Shown here piece after piece: positions 1 through 7,582 of a DNA stretch of 64,000 nucleotides. The DNA comes from DASRFA01 sp035651755 (lineage in GTDB: Bacteria > Desulfobacterota > Binatia > UBA12015): NCBI GenBank assembly GCA_035651755.1, contig DASRFA010000027.1:124001-188000 (forward strand). Direction: 5' to 3'. Below the pieces are notes generated by a model. The model searched no databases. It was not told the origin of the DNA and was given only the letters and a program-made list of their open reading frames with translations. The translations under genes and the position numbers were made by a program. Position 1 is the first letter of the stretch; the number at the start of each line of letters is the position of its first letter.

Positions 1-105
1 GGGTGTGAAGGGCATTTCACGAGACGCCGGGATGCGCGGGACTGGCGGGTGCGCGGGCGCGTGCGCGGGGAAGCCAGTCGGCGAACGGATCGCGAGCGCG
101 GGGTT

Positions 106-1224
106 TCAGAGCAGCGCGCGCCCGCAGCCGTGCAGGGCCTCGCCGTCGAGCTTGACGGAGACCGTCGCTTCGAGCCGCTCGCGGGTCGCGAGATCGGTGC
201 ACAGGGCGGCGTCGACGACCACCTCGATCGCGTGCGCGCCGGAGCCGCCGCGCCACGTGAGGCGCCCGTTCGTCTCGACGTTCGCCTCGGCGTTCTCGAA
301 GACGAGAGGAGCCCCCGCGACGTCGCCGCGCAGCTCGATCTTCTCGCCGCCCTGGCCGCGGCGGATCTCGACGACCCACGCGGGCTTGTGGCCGACGGCG
401 CGGAACGCGACGCCGCGCTGGCGTGCATCCTGCCACGCGTCGCGCGGCGGAGGCGGCGGCGCCTCGGCGACGCGCTCGTGCGGCTCGGATCCCGTCGGCG
501 GCGCGGGCCGAGCGGGCGGCGCGACCGGCGGGTGTCCGGGCGAGCGCACCTCCACGTCCGCGTCCCCGTCGCCCGGCTCCGCGCCGCGCTCCGCCGGCTC
601 CATGGGCTCGGTCGGCTCGGCCGGCTCCGACCGCTCGATGACGATGCCGGGGCGGCCGTTCCGGATGGTCGGGCCGGCGTCGCCGGGCGCGCGGCCGCTC
701 TCCGCCTCGCGATCGCCGTCCGGGAGCTCGCGCGCCGCGCGCGCCTCGTCGCGCGTCTCGACGTCCTCGTCCGGCTCGCTCGCGGCCAGCGGACCGGCCC
801 GCCGAAGCCGGAGATCGACGGTGCGCGGGCCCGCGACGGGATCGATCGCGACGAGCTCGCGCGTCGCCCACAGGACGCGGCCGCGATCATCCTGCACGCG
901 CGCTCGCACGGCGTGGCGGCGGGCCGGGTCGAGCACGGAGGGGTCGAGCGCGAGCGCGAACGGAATCGGGAACTGGCGATTCGAGCGGAAGCGCTGCGCC
1001 GCGATCACGCCGAGGCGGGAGGCGTCCCGGCTCACGGCGACGAGATCGATCTGGACCGTCACGTCGCGCGGCAGCGCGATCTGCTCGGGCACCGACAGCG
1101 TCCCGGCGATCGTGACCAGGCCCTGGGCCGATCCGGCTCGCGCGACCGCGAGCGCGGCGAGCGTCGCGAGCACGGCGACGACGGCGACGGACCAGGCGCG
1201 CGCGGGCGGCTCGTTCGGGCGCAT
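106..1224 (-). CDS. Exported YbaY/YscW-like domain protein with COG3650-like C-terminus
   Basis: 372 aa. The N-terminus is hydrophobic (residues about 11-32, ending near GSAQG), so the protein is probably exported. Residues about 38-145 look like the YbaY/YscW lipoprotein fold (GTLSVPEQIALPRDVTV, then an ALDPSVLDP strand). A Pro/Glu-rich linker (about 150-260) follows. Residues about 262-372 look like a COG3650-type envelope domain (FRAVGHKPAWVVEI, then a late CTD...LHGCGRAL segment whose two cysteines may form a disulfide). YbaY-like domains occur in outer-membrane lipoproteins, but no lipobox cysteine is visible here. The ATG at 1224 has only a weak upstream Shine-Dalgarno. It lies 31 bp downstream of the GNAT gene on the same strand. 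The exact function is unknown. Confidence 0.75.
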   Translation of the reverse strand: MRPNEPPARAWSVAVVAVLATLAALAVARAGSAQGLVTIAGTLSVPEQIALPRDVTVQIDLVAVSRDASRLGVIAAQRFRSNRQFPIPFALALDPSVLDPARRHAVRARVQDDRGRVLWATRELVAIDPVAGPRTVDLRLRRAGPLAASEPDEDVETRDEARAARELPDGDREAESGRAPGDAGPTIRNGRPGIVIERSEPAEPTEPMEPAERGAEPGDGDADVEVRSPGHPPVAPPARPAPPTGSEPHERVAEAPPPPPRDAWQDARQRGVAFRAVGHKPAWVVEIRRGQGGEKIELRGDVAGAPLVFENAEANVETNGRLTWRGGSGAHAIEVVVDAALCTDLATRERLEATVSVKLDGEALHGCGRALL

Positions 1225-1255
1225 TCGGCCATCGTTCCGTTGGCCGGGCGCAGGG

Positions 1256-1903
1256 TCAAATGCCCGCAGCCCGACCGCGGCGCACGAGCGCCGGCACGGG
1301 AGCGGCGCCGAGCGCGCGCGCCTCGATGCGTCCGAGCGAGCCGAGTCGCACCGAGCGATAGGTCCCGATCGGCTGGTAGCCGACCTTGTCGAGCACGCGC
1401 CGCCCCGCCCGGTTCTCGACCGCGACCGCGCCCAGCACGCGGTGGAAGCCTTCGGCGCGGGCGCGCTCGAAGACGAAGAGATGGCACGCCGAAGAGAGGT
1501 CGCGGCCGCGCAGCGACGGCGGGGTGAACGAGTCGTAGACGTAGAGGTCGCCTGGATCGAGGATCAGCTCGCCGCCGAGATACGGAAGCGGGCCGGTACC
1601 GCGGGCGACCCACATCGCGTGGACCAGCCGATCACCGAGCCGGCCGGCGCAGCAGCGGTCGCCGCTCGCGAGCCGAGCGCGCAGATCGTCGAAGCGCAGC
1701 TCCGGTCGCAGCGCGTAGAGGTCCGCGAGCCCCTCCGGCCGCAGCAGATCGAAGCGGGCGCCGAAGGGCGGGGCGACCGGCGGCCACGGCGTGCGGACGT
1801 CGCGCGCCATCACCACCATGCGGCGGACGAACGTCGTCCACAGCTTGGTCGCGACGATGGCCGCGGCGCTCTCGCGCAACCCCGCGCGCGATCCGCCCTC
1901 CAC
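1256..1903 (-). CDS. GNAT-family N-acetyltransferase
   Basis: 215 aa. The central and C-terminal parts show a GNAT pattern: a YLGGELILDPGDLYVYDSF strand pair, ARAEGFHRVLGAVAVENRAG (the conserved helix and acyl-CoA region) and RRVLDKVGYQPIGTYRSV near the end, the typical GNAT motif B. The acceptor cannot be told from sequence. The longest reading starts at a GTG at 1903 without a clear Shine-Dalgarno; ATGs at 1819 and 1810 (MVVMARDV) are alternatives that would shorten the protein by about 30 residues. It precedes the YbaY-like gene in the same direction. Confidence 0.75.
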   Translation of the reverse strand: MEGGSRAGLRESAAAIVATKLWTTFVRRMVVMARDVRTPWPPVAPPFGARFDLLRPEGLADLYALRPELRFDDLRARLASGDRCCAGRLGDRLVHAMWVARGTGPLPYLGGELILDPGDLYVYDSFTPPSLRGRDLSSACHLFVFERARAEGFHRVLGAVAVENRAGRRVLDKVGYQPIGTYRSVRLGSLGRIEARALGAAPVPALVRRGRAAGI

Positions 1904-2012
1904 GGCGCTCGAGTCTAGACGAGCGCGAGCGGACCGGAAACAGGGAGGAAACGGCCGGCGGCGGAGTCGCGACCGGCGCTCGCCGGTGCGAGCCTCCGCC
2001 GCCGCGGCTTTG

Positions 2013-2816
2013 CTAGCGGATCGTCAGGCGGCCGATGGTCGGCGACTCGTTCGCATTCAGCATCACGACCTCGACGCGGCGGTTCATCGTCTGGCCTTCC
2101 GCGGTCGCGTTCGAGGCGACGGGATATTCTTCGCCGTAGCCGGTCGCGACCACGCGCTCGGCGCCGATCCCGTTCCGGATCAGGAAGCCGCGCACCACGT
2201 TCGCCCGCCGCTCCGAGAGCGACAGGTTGTACGCGTCCGTGCCGCGGCTGTCCGCGTGTCCCTCGACCAGGACCGCGCGATCGGGATTCTCGCGCAGGAC
2301 CGCGACGAGCTGCGAGAGCCTGCTCAGGGCCCCGGGCTTCAGCTCGGCCTTGTCGGTCTCGAAGAGCACGTCCCCGAGCGTCACCACCAGTCCGCGCTCG
2401 GTCTCGCGCGCCTCCAGGTCCGCGAGCCGGAGCTCCAGCTCCGTCCGCTCGCGCTCGCGCTCCGCGACCATCGCGTCGCGCGCCTGGCTCAGCACCTTCG
2501 TCTCCGCCTCGGCCGAGCGCTCGGACGCCTTCGAGCGCGCGATGTCGACCTGCTTCTCGCTCATCAGGGCGAGGTGATCGACGTCCTCGTCGTCCCGGCT
2601 GGTCTCGAAGGCGTTCTCGGCTCGCCGCAGAGTGCTGCCTGCCTGTACGAGCTCGGGCTTCGCATAGGTCACGACCTCGCGGCTTCGCTCCGCGGTCGCG
2701 TACGAAGCGCGCGCGCGCTCGAGCGCCGGGTTCTGCTGCACCGCGCACCCCGCGGCGCCGACGAGCGCGATCGCCGTCGGGAGCGCGCACCATCCCCGTG
2801 TTCCTGGGAACCTCAT
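2013..2816 (-). CDS. OmpA-family outer-membrane lipoprotein
   Basis: 267 aa, started at the ATG at 2816 because a GGGAGG Shine-Dalgarno lies 8 bases upstream. The N-terminus is a lipoprotein signal ending at Cys24 (VGAAGC; Ala at -3 is suboptimal). Residues about 25-140 are a helical, charged DUF4398-like/coiled-coil segment. Residues about 145-255 are an OmpA peptidoglycan-binding domain with VLVEGHADSRGTDAYNLSLS and ERRANVV, including the Asp and Arg that contact diaminopimelate. It probably tethers the outer membrane to the wall. It lies 38 bp downstream of a DUF4398 lipoprotein in the same direction, a common pairing. Confidence 0.92.
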   Translation of the reverse strand: MRFPGTRGWCALPTAIALVGAAGCAVQQNPALERARASYATAERSREVVTYAKPELVQAGSTLRRAENAFETSRDDEDVDHLALMSEKQVDIARSKASERSAEAETKVLSQARDAMVAERERERTELELRLADLEARETERGLVVTLGDVLFETDKAELKPGALSRLSQLVAVLRENPDRAVLVEGHADSRGTDAYNLSLSERRANVVRGFLIRNGIGAERVVATGYGEEYPVASNATAEGQTMNRRVEVVMLNANESPTIGRLTIR

Positions 2817-2854
2817 CGCCGATACCTCCCGTGTCCGGTGCGGGTGAGCCGCGC

Positions 2855-3487
2855 TCAGCGCGATTCGATGATCACGTCCGGGTCCGGCGGGACCGCCACC
2901 GCGGTGGTGGTGGTCGTGGTCGTCGTCGTCCGGGGCGGCGGGATCACCCGCTTCTCGACCACGGTCGTGGTCGTGGTGGGCGGCGGGACGACGGCCGTCG
3001 CCGGCTGCTCGATCACGGTCGTCGCCGGCTGGCCATGGATGACCACCTGGGCCGGCCTGGGCTCGCGCTCGATGACGAGGTCGGGCGCGTTGCTGCGCTC
3101 GACGACGACCTTCGAGGGCTGCTCCTTCTGGATGACGACCGTCCTCTGCTGGAGCGCCTCGATGCTCCGCCGCGTCTCTGCGGCGGCGATGCGCGCGCTC
3201 TCCGAGTCGGCTCTCGCCTCCGCGAGCTGCGCGTGCACGAGGGCCTCGTTCGCGAGACGGCGGGCCTCGTCGTTGTCGTTCCGGTCCATCGCCCAGCGCG
3301 CGGACGCGAGCTTGTCCTGCGCCACCTGCAGCTCGACCGGCGCGTAGACCGCGGCCTGCGCGTCCTCGGCGTGATCCACCGCCATCTCGGCCCGGGCGAC
3401 CGTCGCGACCGGCTTTCGGCCGGCGCATCCGGTCGCCACGACCGCGAGCGCGGCCGTCGCAAGAAGAGAAAAAGCGCGCTTGCTCAT
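2855..3487 (-). CDS. DUF4398-domain lipoprotein with Thr/Val-rich tail
   Basis: 210 aa, started at the ATG at 3487 (MSKRAFSLLATAALAVV). The signal ends at a probable lipidated Cys21 (VATGC). Residues about 30-130 are a helical DUF4398-type domain (PVELQVAQDKLASARWAMD, EARRLANEALVHAQ) rich in Ala and acidic residues. Residues about 135-210 are low-complexity, with runs of Thr, Val and Pro (TTTTTVVEKR; nine Thr in a row) encoded by ggt/gtc-like repeats on the plus strand, which could be prone to length change. No enzyme motif is present. It is the first gene of the pair with the OmpA lipoprotein; the promoter should lie in the 196 bp between 3488 and 3683. Confidence 0.85.
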   Translation of the reverse strand: MSKRAFSLLATAALAVVATGCAGRKPVATVARAEMAVDHAEDAQAAVYAPVELQVAQDKLASARWAMDRNDNDEARRLANEALVHAQLAEARADSESARIAAAETRRSIEALQQRTVVIQKEQPSKVVVERSNAPDLVIEREPRPAQVVIHGQPATTVIEQPATAVVPPPTTTTTVVEKRVIPPPRTTTTTTTTTAVAVPPDPDVIIESR

Positions 3488-3683
3488 ATGTGCCTCCGTG
3501 ATCGCGGGGATTCGCCCCTGCGGCCCGCAAATCGCGGTCGAGCAAGCGACGTGCCCCGTCGCGCGTGGTCGCACGCCGTCGGCGCGCACTTTCACGGCTG
3601 CACCGAGCGCGGCGCGAGCGGCGTTTCGGCAGGTTCGCTGAGTAATTTCTACAGACTGCCGCGCGCCCGCACGACGCCGCGCG

Positions 3684-4289
3684 CTATGCCTGGGTCGCGC
3701 GCTGGTAGGCCGGGCGCTCTTCGAGGCGTGCCGCGTAGGCGAGGACGTTCGGGTAGCTCGCCGCCATGCCCGAGAACTTCGCACCGGCGACGGTGTACCC
3801 GAGCATCACGTCTGCGGCGGTGAACTCGTCGCCGGCCACGAACTTCCGACCGGCGAGATGCTTGTCGAGGACCGCGAGCCATTTCGCGATGTTCGTCTTC
3901 GCCTCCTCGGCGGCGGCCGGAATGCGCTCGTTCTCGGGCTTGATCATGATGTTCTGAAAGTAGAGGCCGAGCGACGGCATCGCGGTCGCTTCCGCCCAGT
4001 GGAGCCACTGGAGGTACTCGGGCCGGCGCGGCGAGCCCGGCGGCGGCGCCAGGCGGCCGCCCCCGTACTTCTCGACCAGGTACTCGACGATCGCACCGGA
4101 CTCGACCATCCGGACGTCGCCGTCCTCGATCGCCGGCACCTTCCCGAGCGGGCTCCGCGCGAGGTAGTCGGGCTTCTGCAGGTCGGCGGGGAAGGCGAGG
4201 TTCACGGTCTCGTACGGGACGCCGAGCTCCTCGAGGAGCCAGAGCACGCGAAGCGATCGGGTCATGGGGGCGTGGTAGAGCTTGATCAT
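3684..4289 (-). CDS. Glutathione S-transferase family protein
   Basis: 201 aa, full length for a cytosolic GST. The thioredoxin-fold N-domain (1-80) carries MTRSLRVLWLLEELGVPYE, the cis-Pro motif GKVPAIEDGD and the glutathione-binding VESGAIVEYLVEKYG. The all-helical C-domain (about 88-200) ends with FVAGDEFTAADVMLGY, the usual N-capping box. The likely catalytic residue is a Ser/Thr near positions 9-11 (MTRS). It probably conjugates or reduces electrophiles; the substrate is unknown. An AAAGGAAG Shine-Dalgarno sits about 8 bases before the ATG. It is divergent from the YCII genes across a 157-bp spacer. Confidence 0.93.
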   Translation of the reverse strand: MIKLYHAPMTRSLRVLWLLEELGVPYETVNLAFPADLQKPDYLARSPLGKVPAIEDGDVRMVESGAIVEYLVEKYGGGRLAPPPGSPRRPEYLQWLHWAEATAMPSLGLYFQNIMIKPENERIPAAAEEAKTNIAKWLAVLDKHLAGRKFVAGDEFTAADVMLGYTVAGAKFSGMAASYPNVLAYAARLEERPAYQRATQA

Positions 4290-4446
4290 TCGTCGGTCTT
4301 CCTTTCGCGGGGATCTCGTCCGGCGAAGCGGGGCGCCGGTCGATCACGCACCATCCCGCTCCGCCGCCCGCAAGGCAAATCTCCGGGGTGTCGATCCGGG
4401 CGCTCTCCGTTCGACCAGGTTCGAGAGGCCAACCAGGGAGGATGCC

Positions 4447-4800
4447 ATGCACTACATGCTGCTGATCTACGCTCCGGAGCACGAGTGGCAGGCGTTCAGC
4501 GACAGCGAGAAAGCCGACGTCATGCGCCGCCACGAAGAGCTGGAGCACGACCTGCGGGCGACCAAGCGTTATCACGGCTGCGGAGGGCTCGCCTCCTGCA
4601 CGACCGCGACCACCGTGCGCGTCCGCGACGGCCGGCCCGTCGTGACCGACGGTCCCTTCGCCGAGACGCGCGAGCAGCTCGGCGGGTACTATCTCGTCGA
4701 GGCGAGCGACCTCGACGACGCGATCGCGATCGCCGCTCGCATCCCCGGAACCGCGGGCGCAGCGGTCGAGGTGCGCCCCGTTCAGGACATCCGGTTCTAG
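4447..4800 (+). CDS. YCII-related (DGPF) domain protein
   Basis: 117 aa. Starts at the ATG at 4447 behind a GGGAGG Shine-Dalgarno; MHYMLLIYAPEHEWQAF is the standard start of the family. The DGPF signature is present as VTDGPFAETREQLGGYYLVE, followed by a final VEVRPVQ strand. YCII/DGPF proteins adopt a ferredoxin-like fold, often travel with ECF sigma factors and have no firmly known general activity. No sigma factor lies nearby. The second YCII gene begins 9 bp after the stop, so the two are co-transcribed. Confidence 0.9.
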   Translation: MHYMLLIYAPEHEWQAFSDSEKADVMRRHEELEHDLRATKRYHGCGGLASCTTATTVRVRDGRPVVTDGPFAETREQLGGYYLVEASDLDDAIAIAARIPGTAGAAVEVRPVQDIRF

Positions 4801-4809
4801 GGTCCCACC

Positions 4810-5547
4810 GTGAAGTACATGCTGATGATCCTCGGCGACGAGGAGATCGAGCATGCGCTGCCCCGCAACGAGGTCGCCGATCTGATTCGCCGGCACGGCG
4901 AGTTCCAGCGCGACCTCGCGGCGCGCGGCGCATACCTGGAGTCGTACCGGCTACGCCCGAGCCGGGAGGCGGTCACGCTCCGTCCGGAAGGCGGCGACGG
5001 ACGCGCGGCGGTCGCGCTCGACGGTCCGTTCGCGGAGACGAAGGAAGTCCTCGGCGGCTACTACCTGATCGAGGCGCCTTCTCGCGACGAGGCGATCGCC
5101 TGGGCGAAGCGGCTTCCCGTCCACGAATCCGGCGCCGTCGAGGTCCGCCCGGCGCGCACCGGGGCGCTCTGGCGCGGTCCCATCCGCCAAGCGGACCGCT
5201 GGGTCATCCAGCTGGTCGTCGACCGCGAGCACCAGGCGGCCCGCACCCGCGAGGACGTCTTCCGCGACATCGACAACCACTACGAGCTCAGCCTCCCGCT
5301 CGCCGCCGACGGCAAGTTCGTGAGCTCCCGGAGCCTCGAGCCCCCCACCGCCGCGGCCACGATCCGCTCGCGCGGCGCCGTCACGTTCCTCAGCGACGGC
5401 CCCTTCACCGAGACCAAGGAATTCGTCGCCGGCTACTTCGTCCTCGCCTGCGACACCAAGCCCGAAGCCCTCGCCTGGGCCCAAAAGCTAAGAGGCGGCG
5501 CCGACGCCGTAGAAATCCGCCGAGTCTGGCCGCGCTCGGAGTACTGA
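4810..5547 (+). CDS. Tandem YCII (DGPF) two-domain protein
   Basis: 245 aa, starting at a GTG at 4810 (MKYMLMILGDEEIE). It is a head-to-tail duplication of the YCII fold: first copy about 1-115 with DGPFAETKEVLGGYYLIE, second copy about 125-245 with DGPFTETKEFVAGYFVLA. Each half ends in a VEVRP/VEIRR strand. The first half is closer to the preceding single-domain protein, so the pair probably arose by local duplication and fusion. The second half lacks the usual MKYM start and has a longer loop. Ordinary family members are about 100-120 aa. Confidence 0.88.
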   Translation: MKYMLMILGDEEIEHALPRNEVADLIRRHGEFQRDLAARGAYLESYRLRPSREAVTLRPEGGDGRAAVALDGPFAETKEVLGGYYLIEAPSRDEAIAWAKRLPVHESGAVEVRPARTGALWRGPIRQADRWVIQLVVDREHQAARTREDVFRDIDNHYELSLPLAADGKFVSSRSLEPPTAAATIRSRGAVTFLSDGPFTETKEFVAGYFVLACDTKPEALAWAQKLRGGADAVEIRRVWPRSEY

Positions 5548-5644
5548 CTCACCCGACAACAACGCGCACCGCGCCGGCCGCCGCCCTTGCCTCCAAAATG
5601 TCACGGGCCGCGATGGCGGCGTCACACCAGCCGCCGCCGACGCA

Positions 5645-5790
5645 GCCGGCGCCGTGTCTGCGGGCAAGCGAGCGACTGTCGAACGAGCGGGACGATCACC
5701 CGCCCCCACCTTGATCCATGAAACAATTCGGGGCGCTCCACCTCCCCGCGAGAGAGACCCGGAGCGAGTGCCCGCAGACACGGCGCCGGC
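5645..5790. repeat. 146-bp unit bounded by perfect 22-bp inverted repeats
   Basis: Bases 5645-5666 and 5769-5790 are exact reverse complements (22 of 22), enclosing 102 bases. The unit fills most of the 297-bp gap between the convergent YCII gene (ends 5547) and amidohydrolase (ends 5845), and contains no convincing open frame. No target-site duplication is visible outside the arms. It could be a very large transcription-termination or mRNA-end hairpin, or a MITE-like non-autonomous element. No second copy was noticed in this window. Confidence 0.7.
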
Positions 5791-5844
5791 GGCCCACAGG
5801 CACGAACGCGAACGGCCACGGGACGCGAGCAACGACAGCGAAGA

Positions 5845-7344
5845 TCAGCCCAGCCAGGGCCGCCGCGGATCGCGCCCCCCGAACGCCATGTGCATGAACT
5901 CCCGCCGAGTCCGCGGCCCGTACGTCCGGAGGCTCGGCTGCGCGATCTCCGAGTAGGCCGCCCGCGCCTGCGCGATCTGGTCCGCCGGCAGCGTGCAGCG
6001 CACCTCCTCCGGGTCGAGCTTGTAGAGCCGCGCCGCATTGAGCCCGAAGATCTGCCGCTTCATGCCGGTCGTGATCTCGGGGTACCCGAACTGGTCGATC
6101 ATCTGCTGCGGCATGCGGAACGTCTTGAGAGCGTCGATCTGCCACTGCGGCGAGCCGTACCAGATGGAGTCCGTGCCCCAGAGAATGTGGTCCGAGCCGA
6201 AGCTGGTCACCAGCTTCCCGAGCAGGTGGCCGACCTGCTCGACGCCGTCCATCACCGCGCTCGCGAAGACCGCTCCGAGCTCCGAGTAGACGTTCGTCGC
6301 CTCCGGGATCTCGTTCCGCTTCAGCGCGCACAGGTCGTCCAGGTACTCGTACGCCGAGTGGTAGATCGCGAAGTTCATGTTGGGCCAGTCGCGGGCGACC
6401 TTCGGGACGTCGCGCGGCTTGATGTGCTCGGGGTCGAAGATGCCGAGCCGGAGGCCCTTGTGGGTATTGACGATGTTGATGCCGAGCCGCTCCGCCTCGG
6501 CGAGCATCGGGTAGCTCACGTTCTCGTCGTCGAGCCACCACGGCGGGATGTCGCCGAACACGCCGTAGCCGGCGCCGGTGTAGGTCTTGAGCGCCCGGAT
6601 GCCGAGGTCCTTCACCAGGTGCTCCATGTCGGAGATGTTGGTCCCGGTGTCGGAGTTCGGCGGGAAGTTGGGGGTGAGCATGCCCTGGGTCAGCATGCGC
6701 TGTGAGGCGCCGAGCTGGTCGCCGAGGTCGCGCGTCGCGGCCATGGCCTCGTTGCTGATGAGCTGCAGCGTCTTGTTCGGCGCCGGGATGCCGCTCATCA
6801 TCGCGACCGCCGTCTCGCTGTCGAGGAAGATCTCCTTGATGTAGTTCGCGCGCGACAGCTCGACGAGCTGCCCGCGGTGACATTCGCCGGATGCGACGTC
6901 GCGCTCGTTGCAGATCCGGAAGCCGGCGAAGAAGTCCTGGAGCTGCGGGTTCTGGGCGATCGGCCCCTCGAGATCCGCGTGGTGCGTCTGAACGTCGACG
7001 ATGAAGTAGTCGGCCTGGAAGAGCTCGCGCGCCGCGTCGGGGTCGCGGGTCGCGCAGTCGTCGACCGCGAAGCCGCCCGAGCTCTTGGCGTCGCTGCAGC
7101 CACTCGCGAGGTTGATCGCGGCGAGCGCCGTCGCCGTGCCGCAGGCCGACTGGAGGAAGCGCCGGCGCGACCAGCCGAGCGCGCGGGCGCGCTCGTCGGC
7201 CATGCGCCGCACCAGCTCCTCCACCGTGCGCTGCCGCGGGGTCTGCGGGAACGGATAGAACTCGCCGTTCGAGACGATCTGGGTCGGGATCGGAAGTCCG
7301 CCCTCGGCGTCCTCCTCGGTCTTGCGGGTGGTGCGAAGTAGCAT
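5845..7344 (-). CDS. Tat-exported amidohydrolase-2 family protein
   Basis: 499 aa, ATG at 7344 with an AAGGAG Shine-Dalgarno. The twin-arginine signal is unusually far in: SRRRFLQSACG lies at about residues 59-69, after a charged N-terminal extension, followed by a hydrophobic segment and a SGC that may be lipidated. The mature part reads as an amidohydrolase_2 TIM barrel: FIVDVQTHHADLEG (metal H-x-H like), a long insert, INIVNTHKGLRLG, FAIYHSAYEYLDDL and ILWGTDSIWYGSPQ (metal Asp near the C-terminus). Related enzymes decarboxylate or hydrolyse ring acids and lactones. It is divergent from the DUF1302 outer-membrane gene, suggesting a shared envelope catabolic function. Confidence 0.85.
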   Translation of the reverse strand: MLLRTTRKTEEDAEGGLPIPTQIVSNGEFYPFPQTPRQRTVEELVRRMADERARALGWSRRRFLQSACGTATALAAINLASGCSDAKSSGGFAVDDCATRDPDAARELFQADYFIVDVQTHHADLEGPIAQNPQLQDFFAGFRICNERDVASGECHRGQLVELSRANYIKEIFLDSETAVAMMSGIPAPNKTLQLISNEAMAATRDLGDQLGASQRMLTQGMLTPNFPPNSDTGTNISDMEHLVKDLGIRALKTYTGAGYGVFGDIPPWWLDDENVSYPMLAEAERLGINIVNTHKGLRLGIFDPEHIKPRDVPKVARDWPNMNFAIYHSAYEYLDDLCALKRNEIPEATNVYSELGAVFASAVMDGVEQVGHLLGKLVTSFGSDHILWGTDSIWYGSPQWQIDALKTFRMPQQMIDQFGYPEITTGMKRQIFGLNAARLYKLDPEEVRCTLPADQIAQARAAYSEIAQPSLRTYGPRTRREFMHMAFGGRDPRRPWLG

Positions 7345-7582
7345 CTCGGCTCCTTGCCGCGCGCCGCACGGCGCGGCGTGATGCCGTCGGCTTATCGTCG
7401 CGCTCTTCTTCCCGTCAACCCGTTCGCCGCGTGCCGGCATCCGGGCTCGGCGCGAACGGTCCCGTTGATTGTCCGTCCGACACGGCGCGCGATTGACAGG
7501 ACCGCGCGCTTCGTCGGAAGACGGCCCGCGATTCGCATCGTCGAAACCCAAGCAGCACGACGCGTCATCTGAGGAGGGACAG

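Noticed and set aside
1..105. An end fragment of a gene at the left edge
   Set aside because: All frames through it are Arg/Gly-rich with no domain; only a small GTGAA/TTCAC hairpin was seen.
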